NCBI GenBank assembly: GCA_001704765.1
Contig: MBFK01000004.1
Coordinates: 1-64,000 of the forward strand
Direction: 5' to 3'
Length of the DNA stretch: 64,000 nt
Source: Sinorhizobium shofinae
Lineage (GTDB): Bacteria; Pseudomonadota; Alphaproteobacteria; Rhizobiales; Rhizobiaceae
Below, in pieces: positions 46,104-57,205 of this stretch. The notes beneath the pieces were generated by a model. That model was not told the origin of the DNA. It saw nothing but the letters and a program-made list of their open reading frames with translations, and ran no database searches. The translations under genes were made by a program, and so were the position numbers. Position 1 is the first letter of the stretch, and every line of letters starts with the position of its first letter.

Positions 46104-47251
46104 GCGCCGAGCCGAAAAAGCGAGAGTCCGAACGCTCCGGCCGCGCACGGCGCTTCGCAGCCCTTGTCCGCAAGGAAAGCTATCAGGTGGTGCGCGACCC
46201 GAGCAGCATCCTGATCGCCTTCGTGCTGCCGCTCATCCTGCTGTTCCTGTTCGGATATGGCGTCTCACTCGACACGACGCAGACGCGGATCGGCCTCGTC
46301 GTCGAGGAGGCGACGCCGCTGACGCGCGATCTTGCCGCGAGCTTTCAGGCGTCGCGCTATTTCGCCGTCGTCAATGGTCGCGATCGCCGCGAATTTGAGG
46401 ACGACCTTGTCCTCGGACGGGTGCGCGGCATTGTCGTCATCCCGGCGCGCTTCGCGGCCGACCATGCGGCGGGACGCCATCCTGCGGTCCAGGTGATCGT
46501 CGACGGATCCGATCCGAACACGGCGAATTTCGTGCAGAACTATGCGCAAGGAACGGTCGCCAATTGGGAGCGTCAGCGCACCCTAGAAGGCCAGAGCCAG
46601 CCGCCGGCGATTGCCGCCGAACAGCGCTTCTGGTTCAACCCGCAACTGACGAGCCGGAACTTCCTCGTTCCAGGGTCGATCGCCATCGTCATGACGCTCG
46701 TCGGCACGCTGCTGACATCGCTCGTCGTCGCCCGCGAATGGGAGCGAGGCACGATGGAGGCGATGATGGCCACCCCCGTCTCGGCCGCCGAACTGCTCGC
46801 CGGCAAGCTCTTGCCCTATTTCATCCTCGGCCTCACGTCGATGACGCTCTGCGTGCTTCTCGCCGTCTTCCTGTTCGGCGTGCCGTTTCGCGGTTCGGTG
46901 GTCGCGCTTTATGCACTTTCGGCAACGTTTCTAATGCCGGCACTCGGGCAAGGACTGCTGATTTCGGCCGCCACCAAGAACCAGTTCCTGGCCTCGCAGC
47001 TCGCGCTGATCTCCGCTTTCCTGCCGGCCTTCCTGCTGTCCGGCTTCCTTTTCGAGATCAACTCGATGCCGACCGTCATCCAGTGGATCACCTTCATCGT
47101 CCCGGCACGCTACCTCATCCCCAGCCTGCAGACGGTGTTTCTCGCCGGAGATATCTGGCCGATGTTCGCCCGGGCAATTGCGGTGATGTTCCTGATTGGC
47201 TGCATTTTCTTCGCGCTGGCGGCGCGCAGCACCAGAAAGAGGATCGGGTAA
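46100..47251 (+). CDS. ybhS: ABC-2 type permease (YbhS-like)
   Basis: The 383-residue ABC-2 permease has one N-terminal transmembrane helix, a large periplasmic domain (about 60-180) and five C-terminal helices. Conserved ABC-2 sequences include the WERGTMEAMMATPVSAAELL coupling region. It pairs with YbhR to form the pore. Its stop is one base before the ybhR start. Confidence 0.9.
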   Translation: MSAEPKKRESERSGRARRFAALVRKESYQVVRDPSSILIAFVLPLILLFLFGYGVSLDTTQTRIGLVVEEATPLTRDLAASFQASRYFAVVNGRDRREFEDDLVLGRVRGIVVIPARFAADHAAGRHPAVQVIVDGSDPNTANFVQNYAQGTVANWERQRTLEGQSQPPAIAAEQRFWFNPQLTSRNFLVPGSIAIVMTLVGTLLTSLVVAREWERGTMEAMMATPVSAAELLAGKLLPYFILGLTSMTLCVLLAVFLFGVPFRGSVVALYALSATFLMPALGQGLLISAATKNQFLASQLALISAFLPAFLLSGFLFEINSMPTVIQWITFIVPARYLIPSLQTVFLAGDIWPMFARAIAVMFLIGCIFFALAARSTRKRIG

Positions 47252-47252
47252 A

Positions 47253-48365
47253 ATGTGGTGGGGTCGATTGAAGGCGCTGATCGTCAAGGAACTTCTTGCC
47301 GTGCTTCGGGATCCGAAGGGCCGCACAATCTTGATCGGCCCGCCGATCATCCAGTTGCTCGTCTTCTCCTACGCGGCGACGCTCGAGGTGAAGAATGTCG
47401 ACCTCATGGTGTTGAACCGCGACAACGGGCACTGGAGCCAGGAGCTCGTCCATCAGATCGGCGGGTCGCCGACCTTCCGTTCGATCCGGCTCGCCAGCAG
47501 CCCCGCCGAGATCCGGCTCGCCATCGACAATCAGCATGTACTGGCTGCACTGGAAATCGGCCCTACCTTCTCCCGCGACATCGAGGCGGGAAAGCCCGCC
47601 GAGGTGCAGGTGATCCTGGACGGGCGGCGCTCCAACGCCTCGCAGATCGTATCGGGCTATCTGGGGCGCATCGTCGCTACGCTCGCGTCCGAAACACCGG
47701 CCGGCGAGCGCGCCGCTTCCGAGGCGGTCAGGGTCGAGGCGCGCAACTGGTTCAACCCCAATCTCACCTATCAATGGTTCATGGTGCCCAACCTGGTGGC
47801 GAGCATTGCTCTGCTGATCGGGCTGATCGTCACCGCGCTGTCGGTTGCGCGCGAGCGGGAGCTCGGCACCTTCGACCAGCTCATCGTCTCGCCATTGCGC
47901 ACGCACGAAATCCTCATCGGAAAGCTCATTCCGCCGATGATGATCGGGCTCTTCCACATCACGATCTATATTCTTGCCGCCGTCTTCATCTTCGGGGTGC
48001 CGCTGCGGGGGTCGCTCTTCTTCCTGTACGGCAGCGCGGTCTTCTATCTCGCCGCGGTCGTCGGACTCGGCCTCTTCATCTCGGCGCTCTCGATGACCCA
48101 GCAGCAGGCGATCCTCGGGGCCTTCCTGTTCATGGTGCCGGCCATGCTGCTGTCAGGCTTCGCGACGCCGATCGAGAACATGCCTACCTGGCTGCAGCCG
48201 GTGACGCTGATCAATCCGTTGCGCTACTTCCTGGTGATCGTGAAGGGCGTCTTTCTCAAGGATATCCCGCTCGCCGAAGTCGTGCATCAGACGCTGCCGC
48301 TGTGCCTGATTGCCGTCGTGACACTTTCATCCGCCGCATGGCTCTTCCGCCGCCGGCTCGAGTGA
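47253..48365 (+). CDS. ybhR: ABC-2 type permease (YbhR-like)
   Basis: The 370-residue permease has the same topology as its upstream neighbour and the coupling sequence RERELGTFDQLIVSPLRTHE. It is the last gene of the cecR-ybhGFSR unit and convergent with the carboxylesterase gene that ends at 48405. Substrates are probably hydrophobic drugs or detergents by comparison with E. coli. Confidence 0.9.
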   Translation: MWWGRLKALIVKELLAVLRDPKGRTILIGPPIIQLLVFSYAATLEVKNVDLMVLNRDNGHWSQELVHQIGGSPTFRSIRLASSPAEIRLAIDNQHVLAALEIGPTFSRDIEAGKPAEVQVILDGRRSNASQIVSGYLGRIVATLASETPAGERAASEAVRVEARNWFNPNLTYQWFMVPNLVASIALLIGLIVTALSVARERELGTFDQLIVSPLRTHEILIGKLIPPMMIGLFHITIYILAAVFIFGVPLRGSLFFLYGSAVFYLAAVVGLGLFISALSMTQQQAILGAFLFMVPAMLLSGFATPIENMPTWLQPVTLINPLRYFLVIVKGVFLKDIPLAEVVHQTLPLCLIAVVTLSSAAWLFRRRLE

Positions 48366-48404
48366 AATCAACAGCGATTGGCGGCCAGCAAGACCGCCGA
48401 TCCG

Positions 48405-49007
48405 CTATGCCTGAAGAAACCGCCCGATCGCCGCGATCTCGTTCTGGCGAATGTCGTGACCGCCGGAATGCCATTCGACTTCGACCGTCGCCTGCTGCGC
48501 CTTGAAATAGTCGGCGAGCGCCTGGGTCAGCGGCGCCGGGCAGATCGGATCGCGTTCGCCCGCGGTGATTAGGATCTTGCGGCCCGAGAGAACGAGATTG
48601 TCCTTTGGGCGGAACGGGATCAGCGGATGCAGGAGCACCGCCCTGTCGAAGACGCCTTCTTCGATCATGACGTTGGCGAGTATATTGGCGCCGTTCGAAT
48701 AGCCAAGGCCGATGATCTCCGAGGCTTCACGCTCGGCGGCGAGCGTCTTCACGAAGTTTGCCATTTTCTCAGTGGCGCGTGCTAGGTCCCCCATGTCGTA
48801 GACACCCTCGCCCGTGCGCCTGAAGAAGCGCGCGGCTCCATGTTCCGACACGTCGCCGCGCGGCGAGACAATGCTCGCCTCCGGCAAAAGCTCGGCGCCG
48901 AAACCGAAGAACTGATTTTCGTCGCCCCCCGTTCCGTGCAGGACAAAGAGGATCGGATTGCCGGGCTTGCCGGATTTCAGCTTATGCACATAGCCACGGT
49001 CGACCAT
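48405..49007 (-). CDS. Carboxylesterase/phospholipase-type hydrolase (MhqD-like)
   Basis: The 200-residue alpha/beta hydrolase has FVLHGTGGDENQFFGFGAEL (oxyanion hole), nucleophile elbow GLGYSNGANI, AGERDPICP (Asp) and SGGHDI (His). It follows a ring-cleaving dioxygenase on the same strand with about 110 bases between. In Bacillus, MhqD and MhqO form such a pair acting in quinone detoxification, and this assignment is by analogy. Confidence 0.82.
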   Translation of the reverse strand: MVDRGYVHKLKSGKPGNPILFVLHGTGGDENQFFGFGAELLPEASIVSPRGDVSEHGAARFFRRTGEGVYDMGDLARATEKMANFVKTLAAEREASEIIGLGYSNGANILANVMIEEGVFDRAVLLHPLIPFRPKDNLVLSGRKILITAGERDPICPAPLTQALADYFKAQQATVEVEWHSGGHDIRQNEIAAIGRFLQA

Positions 49008-49118
49008 CGAATTCTCCTTTGTTGCCAATATGTCAGCGGGTGTTTGTGTCACTCGACTTCAAGAGCGCTTGCCCCTCCCTCGAACAAACGAAGGAGGAGC
49101 GGAGTGCCGAAGGAACCT

Positions 49119-50051
49119 TTATCCCTCGAGCTTCTGCAAATGGCTTTCGAGGATCGGCCGGAGATGCTTGTGCTGCTGCGGCAGTTTCAGTGCCTCGCCG
49201 AGATGGGCGACCTCCTCGTCGCGGTCGAAACCCGGCTCGTTGGTGGCGATCTCGAAGAGGACGCCGCCCGGCGTGCGGAAATAGATCGCCCAGAAATAGT
49301 CGCGGTCGATAACCGGCGTGACGTGATAACCGGTATCCATAAGCGCCTTACGCACTTCGAGCTGCTTCTCGCGATTGTCGACGGCGAAGGCAACGTGGTG
49401 CACGGAGCCAGCCCCTTGTGCGCCGCGATTGATGCTCGGCAGCGTTTCGAGGTCGACCAGGCCTGCACCGTTGCCCCCCGGTACGATCAGCCTTGTGACA
49501 CCGTCCTTGCGGTCGAGTTCCTCATAGCCCATGAACTTGAGCAATTCCGCGGTCGCGCCCTCGTCGCGCAGCCGCATCGAAACCGAGTGAAAGCCGCGGA
49601 TCCCGTGATCCTGCGAAATTCCACCTTCCGTCCACGGCGTGCGCGGATCGTCCTTGACCTCGACAAGAGCAAAGCCGTCGCCGTCTGGACCAGCGAAGTT
49701 CAACCGCTTCTCGCCGAAAGTCTCCTCGGCCTTGAGGCCGTCGACTCCGAGCCGCGCCAGCCGGTCCTGCCAGAAACCCAGTGCTCCTTGCGGGACGGAA
49801 AAGACAGTCGTTCCCACCTCGCCGGTACCCGCACGGCCGCGCGGCATCTGCGGAAAGGGGAAATAGGTCATAACCGTACCGGGCGTGCCGGTCTTGTCGC
49901 CGTAATAGAGGTGGTAGACGTTCGGCGAATCGAAATTCACGGTCTTCTTGACGCGGCGCAGGCCGAGCGTATTCGTGAAGAAGTTATTGTTGGTGCGGGC
50001 GTCGTCCGCCATGGACGTTACGTGATGCAGGCCTTTGATCTGGTCGAGCAT
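49119..50051 (-). CDS. VOC-fold ring-cleaving dioxygenase (MhqO-like)
   Basis: The 310-residue protein has two glyoxalase/VOC modules. Metal ligands are likely in GLHHVTSMA, GSVHHVAFAV and the Glu of PGGVLFEIATNEPGF. Its start at ATG 50051 (MLDQIKGLHHVTS) is the usual family N-terminus. It resembles the hydroquinone-specific MhqO group. Together with the hydrolase downstream it probably degrades quinones or hydroquinones. A divergent gap of about 230 bases separates it from the dctB-like gene. Confidence 0.85.
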   Translation of the reverse strand: MLDQIKGLHHVTSMADDARTNNNFFTNTLGLRRVKKTVNFDSPNVYHLYYGDKTGTPGTVMTYFPFPQMPRGRAGTGEVGTTVFSVPQGALGFWQDRLARLGVDGLKAEETFGEKRLNFAGPDGDGFALVEVKDDPRTPWTEGGISQDHGIRGFHSVSMRLRDEGATAELLKFMGYEELDRKDGVTRLIVPGGNGAGLVDLETLPSINRGAQGAGSVHHVAFAVDNREKQLEVRKALMDTGYHVTPVIDRDYFWAIYFRTPGGVLFEIATNEPGFDRDEEVAHLGEALKLPQQHKHLRPILESHLQKLEG

Positions 50052-50282
50052 TTCTCGCTGCCTTTCTGCCCGTCTATCTTCGGGCTTGTCGATGCCGAAT
50101 AGATGCTCCCTTCCGACCAACGGCGAAAGACCAGGGCCAACAAACGCATTGTCAACGTTTTGTTGACACTCATAGCCGATCGTTTATGCGGGGCCGATCA
50201 CCGGCCGCTTGCCACAGGTCAAGCCGGCTCTTACGATCCGAACACCGTTTAAAACGCGCGGGAGGAGGAGCCCGGGCATTCC

Positions 50283-52109
50283 GTGAAATACCGTTTCCTG
50301 CTTATGCTCTTGCTCCTGCCGGTCGCCGCCGTGACCCTTGCCATCCAAGGGAATGGCCTTGCGACGCGCAGCTACATGCAGGAAGCCTCGGCGCAGGCGA
50401 ATACGGCCCTCAGACTAGCCGTAGCCGCACTCAGCGGCCATCTCAACCGTTATCAGGCGCTGCCCGCTCTCATCGCCGATCACGACGACATCAAGGAACT
50501 CGTGACGCGCCCCCGGGATCGCCGGCTGCGAGACGCCGTCAACGGTTACCTTAAAGAGATCAACGAGCTCCTGAAATCGTCCGACATCTACGTCATCACC
50601 CCTGACGGCGACACGATCGCCGCCAGCAATTATGACGGTCCGGCAAGCTTCGTCGGCCAGAATTTCAACTACCGCCCCTATTTCCAGGATGCGCTACGGG
50701 GAGAGCAGTCCCGCTTCTATGCGCTCGGAACCACGTCGCTCAAGCGCGGCTATTACTTCGGCTCGCCCATACGCATCGGCGACGAGATCCGCGGCGTCAT
50801 CGTCTTCAAGGTCGATATCGAGACAATCGAAGCCTCCTGGCAGGGCGGCGAATACAGGATTTTCGTCTCCGATCCGGAGGGCATCATCTTCATGAGCGGA
50901 AATCCGGAGTGGCTCTACGCCGGTATCCTGCCTTTGACGCAAGAGCGGCTTGCCCGGACGGAAGCCTCGCGGCGCTATGCCAATGCCATCCTCCACCCCT
51001 TTCCGGTCGTTCGAAGCGAGACTGACGGCCACGCGTTGATGACGGTCTCGGGCGGCGATAGCGCGCGGGAGTATCTCGTCCTGTCGCAGTACATGCCGGA
51101 AGCGGACTGGACCGTGAACGTTTTGACCGACACAGCCTCGGTCAGGACGCAGGCCCTGACCACGGTCGCGGCCGCCATCCTGTTGCTCTGCCTTGCAGGT
51201 TTGGCCATCGCAATCCTTATCCAGCGCCGCGCGCGGCTGCGGGAGCGCATGCTGATGCAGGAGCAGGCGCAGGAGGAGCTCGAGCGCCGGGTCGAGGAGC
51301 GCACGGCTGATCTCGCTCGCGTCAACGTGCAGATCGAGGCAGAGATTGCCGAACGGCGGCTTACCGAGCAGCAATTGCGCCAGACGCAGGCGGATCTCGT
51401 CCAGGCGGGCAAGCTCGCGGGCCTCGGTCAGATGTCGGCGGCGCTTTCGCATGAGTTCAACCAGCCGCTTGCCGCCGCTAAGACCTATGCCGACAGCGCG
51501 GCGCTGCTGATCGAGCGGGGGAGAACGACGGAAGCGAGCGATAATGTCAGGCGTATCTCCGGCCTCATTGACCGCATGGCGGCGATCAGCCGGCATCTGC
51601 GCAATTTCGCGCGCAAGCCGAATGAGAAGCTCGGACCCGTTCCGCTCGAAGATGTAATGCACGATACGATGGAGATCGTCGCGACGCGGTTGAAAACGGC
51701 GAACGCTGGTATCGATATCGACCTCGGCTCCGAACCTCTCGTCGTCCGCGCCGGTTCGGTAAGGCTGCAGCAGGTGCTCGTCAACGTCATCTCCAATGCG
51801 GCCGATGCGGTCGAAGGGCTCGAGGACCGCACGATTTCGGTGCGCGCCTGGCGCGAAGGCGACATGGCGGTGCTGACCATCCGCGATCGCGGGCCTGGCG
51901 TCGCACCCGCCATCGCCGAGCGCATCTTCGATCCCTTCTACACGACCAAGGGGGTGGGCAAGGGGCTCGGTCTCGGCCTTTCCATCTCCTACAACATCGT
52001 CAAGGATTTCGGCGGCAGCCTGACGGTGTCGAACCATGCCGAAGGGGGAGCCGTGTTCCGCATCGAACTTGCCGTCGTTCCCGAGTCCGAGCGGGAGGCC
52101 GCCGAATGA
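50283..52109 (+). CDS. DctB-like sensor histidine kinase
   Basis: The 608-residue kinase starts at GTG 50283. It has TM1 (about 5-25), a periplasmic double-PAS sensor (about 30-280) with YVITPDGDTIAASNYDGP and FNYRPYFQDAL as in DctB, and TM2 (about 291-312). A coiled coil, HisKA (AALSHEFNQPLAAAKTYADS) and an ATPase domain (VISNAADAVEG, DRGPGVAP, GLGLGLSISYNIV) follow. DctB senses C4-dicarboxylates. No dctA transporter gene is adjacent, so this is a paralogue whose ligand and target may differ. It is coupled to the regulator by a 4-base overlap. Confidence 0.88.
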   Translation: MKYRFLLMLLLLPVAAVTLAIQGNGLATRSYMQEASAQANTALRLAVAALSGHLNRYQALPALIADHDDIKELVTRPRDRRLRDAVNGYLKEINELLKSSDIYVITPDGDTIAASNYDGPASFVGQNFNYRPYFQDALRGEQSRFYALGTTSLKRGYYFGSPIRIGDEIRGVIVFKVDIETIEASWQGGEYRIFVSDPEGIIFMSGNPEWLYAGILPLTQERLARTEASRRYANAILHPFPVVRSETDGHALMTVSGGDSAREYLVLSQYMPEADWTVNVLTDTASVRTQALTTVAAAILLLCLAGLAIAILIQRRARLRERMLMQEQAQEELERRVEERTADLARVNVQIEAEIAERRLTEQQLRQTQADLVQAGKLAGLGQMSAALSHEFNQPLAAAKTYADSAALLIERGRTTEASDNVRRISGLIDRMAAISRHLRNFARKPNEKLGPVPLEDVMHDTMEIVATRLKTANAGIDIDLGSEPLVVRAGSVRLQQVLVNVISNAADAVEGLEDRTISVRAWREGDMAVLTIRDRGPGVAPAIAERIFDPFYTTKGVGKGLGLGLSISYNIVKDFGGSLTVSNHAEGGAVFRIELAVVPESEREAAE

Positions 52110-53467
52110 GTGAAAGCCGCGTCCTGCTTGTCGACGACGAAGAAGAGCTTCGCCGCTCGAGCGCGCAGGCGCTGGAGCTTGCCGGTTTCCGTGTCGATAC
52201 CTTCGCCAGCGCCGAGCGGGCGCTCGAGTTCATCAGCTTCAGCTTTCAGGGCGTCGTCATCAGCGACATCCGCATGCCGGGAATGGACGGCATGACCTTC
52301 CTGCAGCGCATCCGCGAGATCGATCCGGAGGTGCCGGTGATCCTGGTGACCGGCCATGGCGACGTCCAGTTGGCGGTGCGAGCGATGCGCGAGGGCGCCT
52401 ATGATTTTGTCGAGAAGCCCTTCACGGCGCAGACCCTTGCAGGCACCATCCGTCGCGCCCTTGACTGGCGTGGCCTCGTGCTCGAGAACCGCAGGCTGCG
52501 GGCCGTCGCCGGAAAGCGCGACGACATCGAACAGCGTCTGCCCGGTCGAAGCCAGGTCATGGTCGACCTGCGTTATCGGGTTCGCGCCATCGGCGCATCT
52601 GACGCCGACACGCTGATCATCGGCGAGACCGGCGTGGGCAAGGAGGTGGTTGCCCGCGCGCTTCATGATCTGAGCAGCCGGGCCAACAGCCCCTTCATCG
52701 CCATCAATTGCGCTGCCCTGCCGCAAAACTTGATCGAAAGCGAGCTCTTCGGCCATGAGCCCGGGGCGTTTCCGGGTGCCCTCAGGCCGCGCTACGGCAA
52801 GTTCGAGCACGGGCGCGGTGGCACGATCCTGCTCGACGAAATCGGTTCGATGCCTTTCGATCTCCAGGCGAAATTCCTGCGTGTGCTGCAGGAAAGGGTA
52901 ATAACCCGGCTCGGTTCCAACGAGCACGTGCCGCTCGACGTTCGCTTCATCGCGACAAGCAAGGTGGAACTGGAGCCGGAGGTCACCGCAGGGCGCTTCC
53001 GCGCCGACCTGCTCTATCGGCTGAACGTTGCGACGCTGCGGGTGCCGCCGCTCGCGGAGCGCCGCTCGGATATCCCGCTGCTCTTCATGCAGCTCGTGCG
53101 TGAATCCGCCGCGCGCTACGGCCGTGATGACATCGAGATCTCGCCATCGCTCGCGTCCGAAATGGCGACCCGCGATTGGCCGGGCAACGTGCGCGAACTC
53201 CGCAATGCTGCAGAGCGTCTCGTGCTCGGGCTCGAAACCGAGCGCGACGATGCAGCCACGCCAACAAACGGCTCGCGCCTCGCCGACAGGGTCGCCGCCT
53301 TCGAAAAGAGCGTGATCGCCAGTGCGCTCGCAGCGCACGGTGGCGCGCTGAAGCCGGTCTATGAATCGCTCGGCATCTCACGCAAGACGCTTTACGAGAA
53401 GATGCAAAAGCTCGGGCTCGACAAGAAGGCCCTGACGGACGAGCCGGCGGGCGGGAACGGCGCGTGA
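52106..53467 (+). CDS. DctD-like NtrC-family response regulator with GAFPGA
   Basis: The 453-residue protein has a receiver (VLLVDDEEELR, acceptor Asp54, VTGHGD, EKPF), an AAA+ domain (GETGVGKE Walker A, GGTILLDEIGSM Walker B, RFRADLLYRLNVATLRVPPL) and a Fis-type helix-turn-helix (YESLGISRKTLYEKMQKLGL). The sigma-54 contact loop, normally GAFTGA, reads GAFPGA (220-225), replacing the key Thr by Pro. It may therefore not open sigma-54 promoters in the usual way. Its cognate kinase is the overlapping gene upstream. Confidence 0.9.
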   Translation: MSESRVLLVDDEEELRRSSAQALELAGFRVDTFASAERALEFISFSFQGVVISDIRMPGMDGMTFLQRIREIDPEVPVILVTGHGDVQLAVRAMREGAYDFVEKPFTAQTLAGTIRRALDWRGLVLENRRLRAVAGKRDDIEQRLPGRSQVMVDLRYRVRAIGASDADTLIIGETGVGKEVVARALHDLSSRANSPFIAINCAALPQNLIESELFGHEPGAFPGALRPRYGKFEHGRGGTILLDEIGSMPFDLQAKFLRVLQERVITRLGSNEHVPLDVRFIATSKVELEPEVTAGRFRADLLYRLNVATLRVPPLAERRSDIPLLFMQLVRESAARYGRDDIEISPSLASEMATRDWPGNVRELRNAAERLVLGLETERDDAATPTNGSRLADRVAAFEKSVIASALAAHGGALKPVYESLGISRKTLYEKMQKLGLDKKALTDEPAGGNGA

Positions 53468-53492
53468 GCGCGTCGCTAAGAAGGCCCGAGCA

Positions 53493-53513
53493 GAGACGCG
53501 GATTTCGCGTCTC
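53493..53513. terminator. Hairpin between convergent genes
   Basis: GAGACGCG (53493-53500) and CGCGTCTC (53506-53513) form an 8-bp perfect stem with a 5-base loop between the dctD-like stop and the convergent ABC gene stop. It is probably a bidirectional terminator; there is no long T-run. Confidence 0.55.
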
Positions 53514-53539
53514 CGCTTGGCGATTGAGGCACGATAACC

Positions 53540-55141
<1,602 letters not shown>

Positions 55142-55142
55142 G

Positions 55143-56273
55143 TCAGCGGTCCTTGGGATCGAGTGCATCGCGCAGGCCGTCGCCGACAAAGTTCAGCGAG
55201 AACAGCGTGACTACGAAGAAGATGGCCGGGAAGATGAGCAGCCACGGCGCCGACTGGATATTGTTTGCTCCCTCCGAGATCAACGCGCCCCAGCTCGTCA
55301 GCGGTGCCTGCACCCCAAGTCCGAGGAACGACAGGAAGCTTTCGAGCAGGATGACCTTCGGCACCACGACGGTCACGAAGACGATCACCGGGCCGATGGT
55401 GTTCGGAATGATGTGCCGGCGGATGATCTGCCAGTCGCTGAGCCCAAGGGCCTGCGCCGCACCCACGAATTCGCGCCTCTTGAGAGCGAGCGTCTGGCCT
55501 CGGACGATGCGGGCCATGTCCAGCCACTCGACCGCCCCGATCACCAGAAAGATCAGAATGAAGCTGCGGCCGAAGAAGACAACCAGCACCACGACGAGGA
55601 AGACGAAGGGCAGCGAATAGAGAATCTCGACGAAGCGCATCATGACGTTGTCGACGCGCCCGCCAATATAGCCGGATGTCGCGCCGTAGACGACACCGAG
55701 GCCCAGCGACACGAGGCTGGCAAGCAGGCCGACTGCGATCGAGATCTGCCCGCCGAGCATGACGCGGACGAGCAGGTCGCGACCGTTGGAATCGGTGCCG
55801 AACGGGAAATATTCGCGGTCCACCTCGCCCTCGACCCTCAGCGTATGGCCATCGTCCTCGGTCGCGACGACCTTGGTGTTCTCGAATTCGTTGGCCCGGT
55901 CGAAATAGCGCGTGGCGCGCGGATCGATCGGTTGCTCGGAGGTGACCGTGGCGGTGAAGGTTTCACCGTCTACGGCGAATTCCTTCAGCGTTACGCGGGC
56001 ACGGGTCGCGACACCCTCCATCACCTCGTGAAGCGTCGAGGTGTCCGGCCGCGGCTCGAGGCTCGGGCCGATCGACACATAGGACGGGAAGACCTGGTCG
56101 TAGGTGTGCGGCGAGAAGAAGGGCCCGACAAAGGAGAAAAGCGCGATGAGCGCCAGCATGATGCAGCCCGCCATGGCGGCACGGTTGCGGCGAAAGCGCA
56201 TCGCTGCGAGCTGGAAGAGGCTGCGGCCCTTTGTTTCAGGCGCGGCCGCCGGTACCTGGACGATATCAGTCAT
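55143..56273 (-). CDS. oppC: Oligopeptide ABC permease (OppC type)
   Basis: The 376-residue permease has TM1 (about 35-55), a large periplasmic insertion (about 60-185, beginning SPHTYDQVFPSYVSIGPSLE) typical of OppC relatives, and five C-terminal helices with the ATPase-contact loop EFVGAAQALGLSDWQIIRRH. It overlaps oppB by 8 bases. Confidence 0.92.
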   Translation of the reverse strand: MTDIVQVPAAAPETKGRSLFQLAAMRFRRNRAAMAGCIMLALIALFSFVGPFFSPHTYDQVFPSYVSIGPSLEPRPDTSTLHEVMEGVATRARVTLKEFAVDGETFTATVTSEQPIDPRATRYFDRANEFENTKVVATEDDGHTLRVEGEVDREYFPFGTDSNGRDLLVRVMLGGQISIAVGLLASLVSLGLGVVYGATSGYIGGRVDNVMMRFVEILYSLPFVFLVVVLVVFFGRSFILIFLVIGAVEWLDMARIVRGQTLALKRREFVGAAQALGLSDWQIIRRHIIPNTIGPVIVFVTVVVPKVILLESFLSFLGLGVQAPLTSWGALISEGANNIQSAPWLLIFPAIFFVVTLFSLNFVGDGLRDALDPKDR

Positions 56274-57189
56274 GGCGAACCCTCGGATCGAGCAGACCGT
56301 AGAGAATGTCGACCAGGAGATTGAAGACGATGACGAAGATGGCGATGAGGATCACCGTGCCCATGACGAGCGTATAGTCACGGTTGATGGCGCCGAGAAC
56401 GAAATAGCGGCCGACGCCAGGAATGGTGAAGATCGTCTCCACCACTGCCGAACCGGTGAGCAACGCCGCCGCGCAGGGCGCCAGATAGGAAACGACCGGC
56501 AGCATCGCGCCGCGCATCGCATGGGTAACGACGACGGCGCGGGACGGCAATCCATAAGCCTTTGCCGTGCGGATATGGTCCGTATTGAGCGCCTCGATCA
56601 TCGAGCCGCGCGTCAGCCTGGCGAATACCGCAAGCTGCGGCAGCGCGAGCGCAATCATCGGCAGGATCAGGAAGCGGAACGACCCGTCGCCCCAGCCGCC
56701 GGCGGGAAGCCAGGCGAGCATAATAGCGAAAACGAGGGTGAGAACCGGGCCGACGACGAAATTCGGGACGGTGACGCCGACCGTCGAGACCGACATGACG
56801 GCGAAATCGAGGAAGCTGTTCTGCCGGAGGGCGGCGATCGTGCCGGCGATCACGCCGCCGACCACCGCGAGCAGCAGGGCGTAGAAGCCGAGCTCCATCG
56901 AATAGGGCAGCCCCTTGCCGATCAGCTGCGCGACGTTGTTGTCCTTGTAGATGTAGCTCGGACCGAAGTCGCCCGTCACCGCGTTGCTCAGATAGTGGAT
57001 ATATTGGCGCCAGAGCGGCTGATCGAGCTGGTAGGTCCTCATCAGGTTCTCCATCGTGGAGGGAGGAAGAGGACGCTCGAGATTGAAGGGGCCGCCGGGC
57101 GCAAACCGCATCAGGAAGAAGGATATGGTGACGACGATGAACAGCGTCGGCACCGCACTCGCCAGCCGGCGAAGGACGAAGGGAATCAT
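56266..57189 (-). CDS. oppB: Oligopeptide ABC permease (OppB type)
   Basis: The 307-residue permease begins MIPFVLRRLASAVPTLFIVV, the usual OppB/DppB N-terminus, and has six helices and the contact loop ALNTDHIRTAKAYGLPSRAV. It is transcribed after the binding-protein gene, from which it is separated by a strong hairpin (57206-57232). Confidence 0.92.
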   Translation of the reverse strand: MIPFVLRRLASAVPTLFIVVTISFFLMRFAPGGPFNLERPLPPSTMENLMRTYQLDQPLWRQYIHYLSNAVTGDFGPSYIYKDNNVAQLIGKGLPYSMELGFYALLLAVVGGVIAGTIAALRQNSFLDFAVMSVSTVGVTVPNFVVGPVLTLVFAIMLAWLPAGGWGDGSFRFLILPMIALALPQLAVFARLTRGSMIEALNTDHIRTAKAYGLPSRAVVVTHAMRGAMLPVVSYLAPCAAALLTGSAVVETIFTIPGVGRYFVLGAINRDYTLVMGTVILIAIFVIVFNLLVDILYGLLDPRVRHD

Positions 57190-57205
57190 GGATTTGCTCC
57201 GGAAG

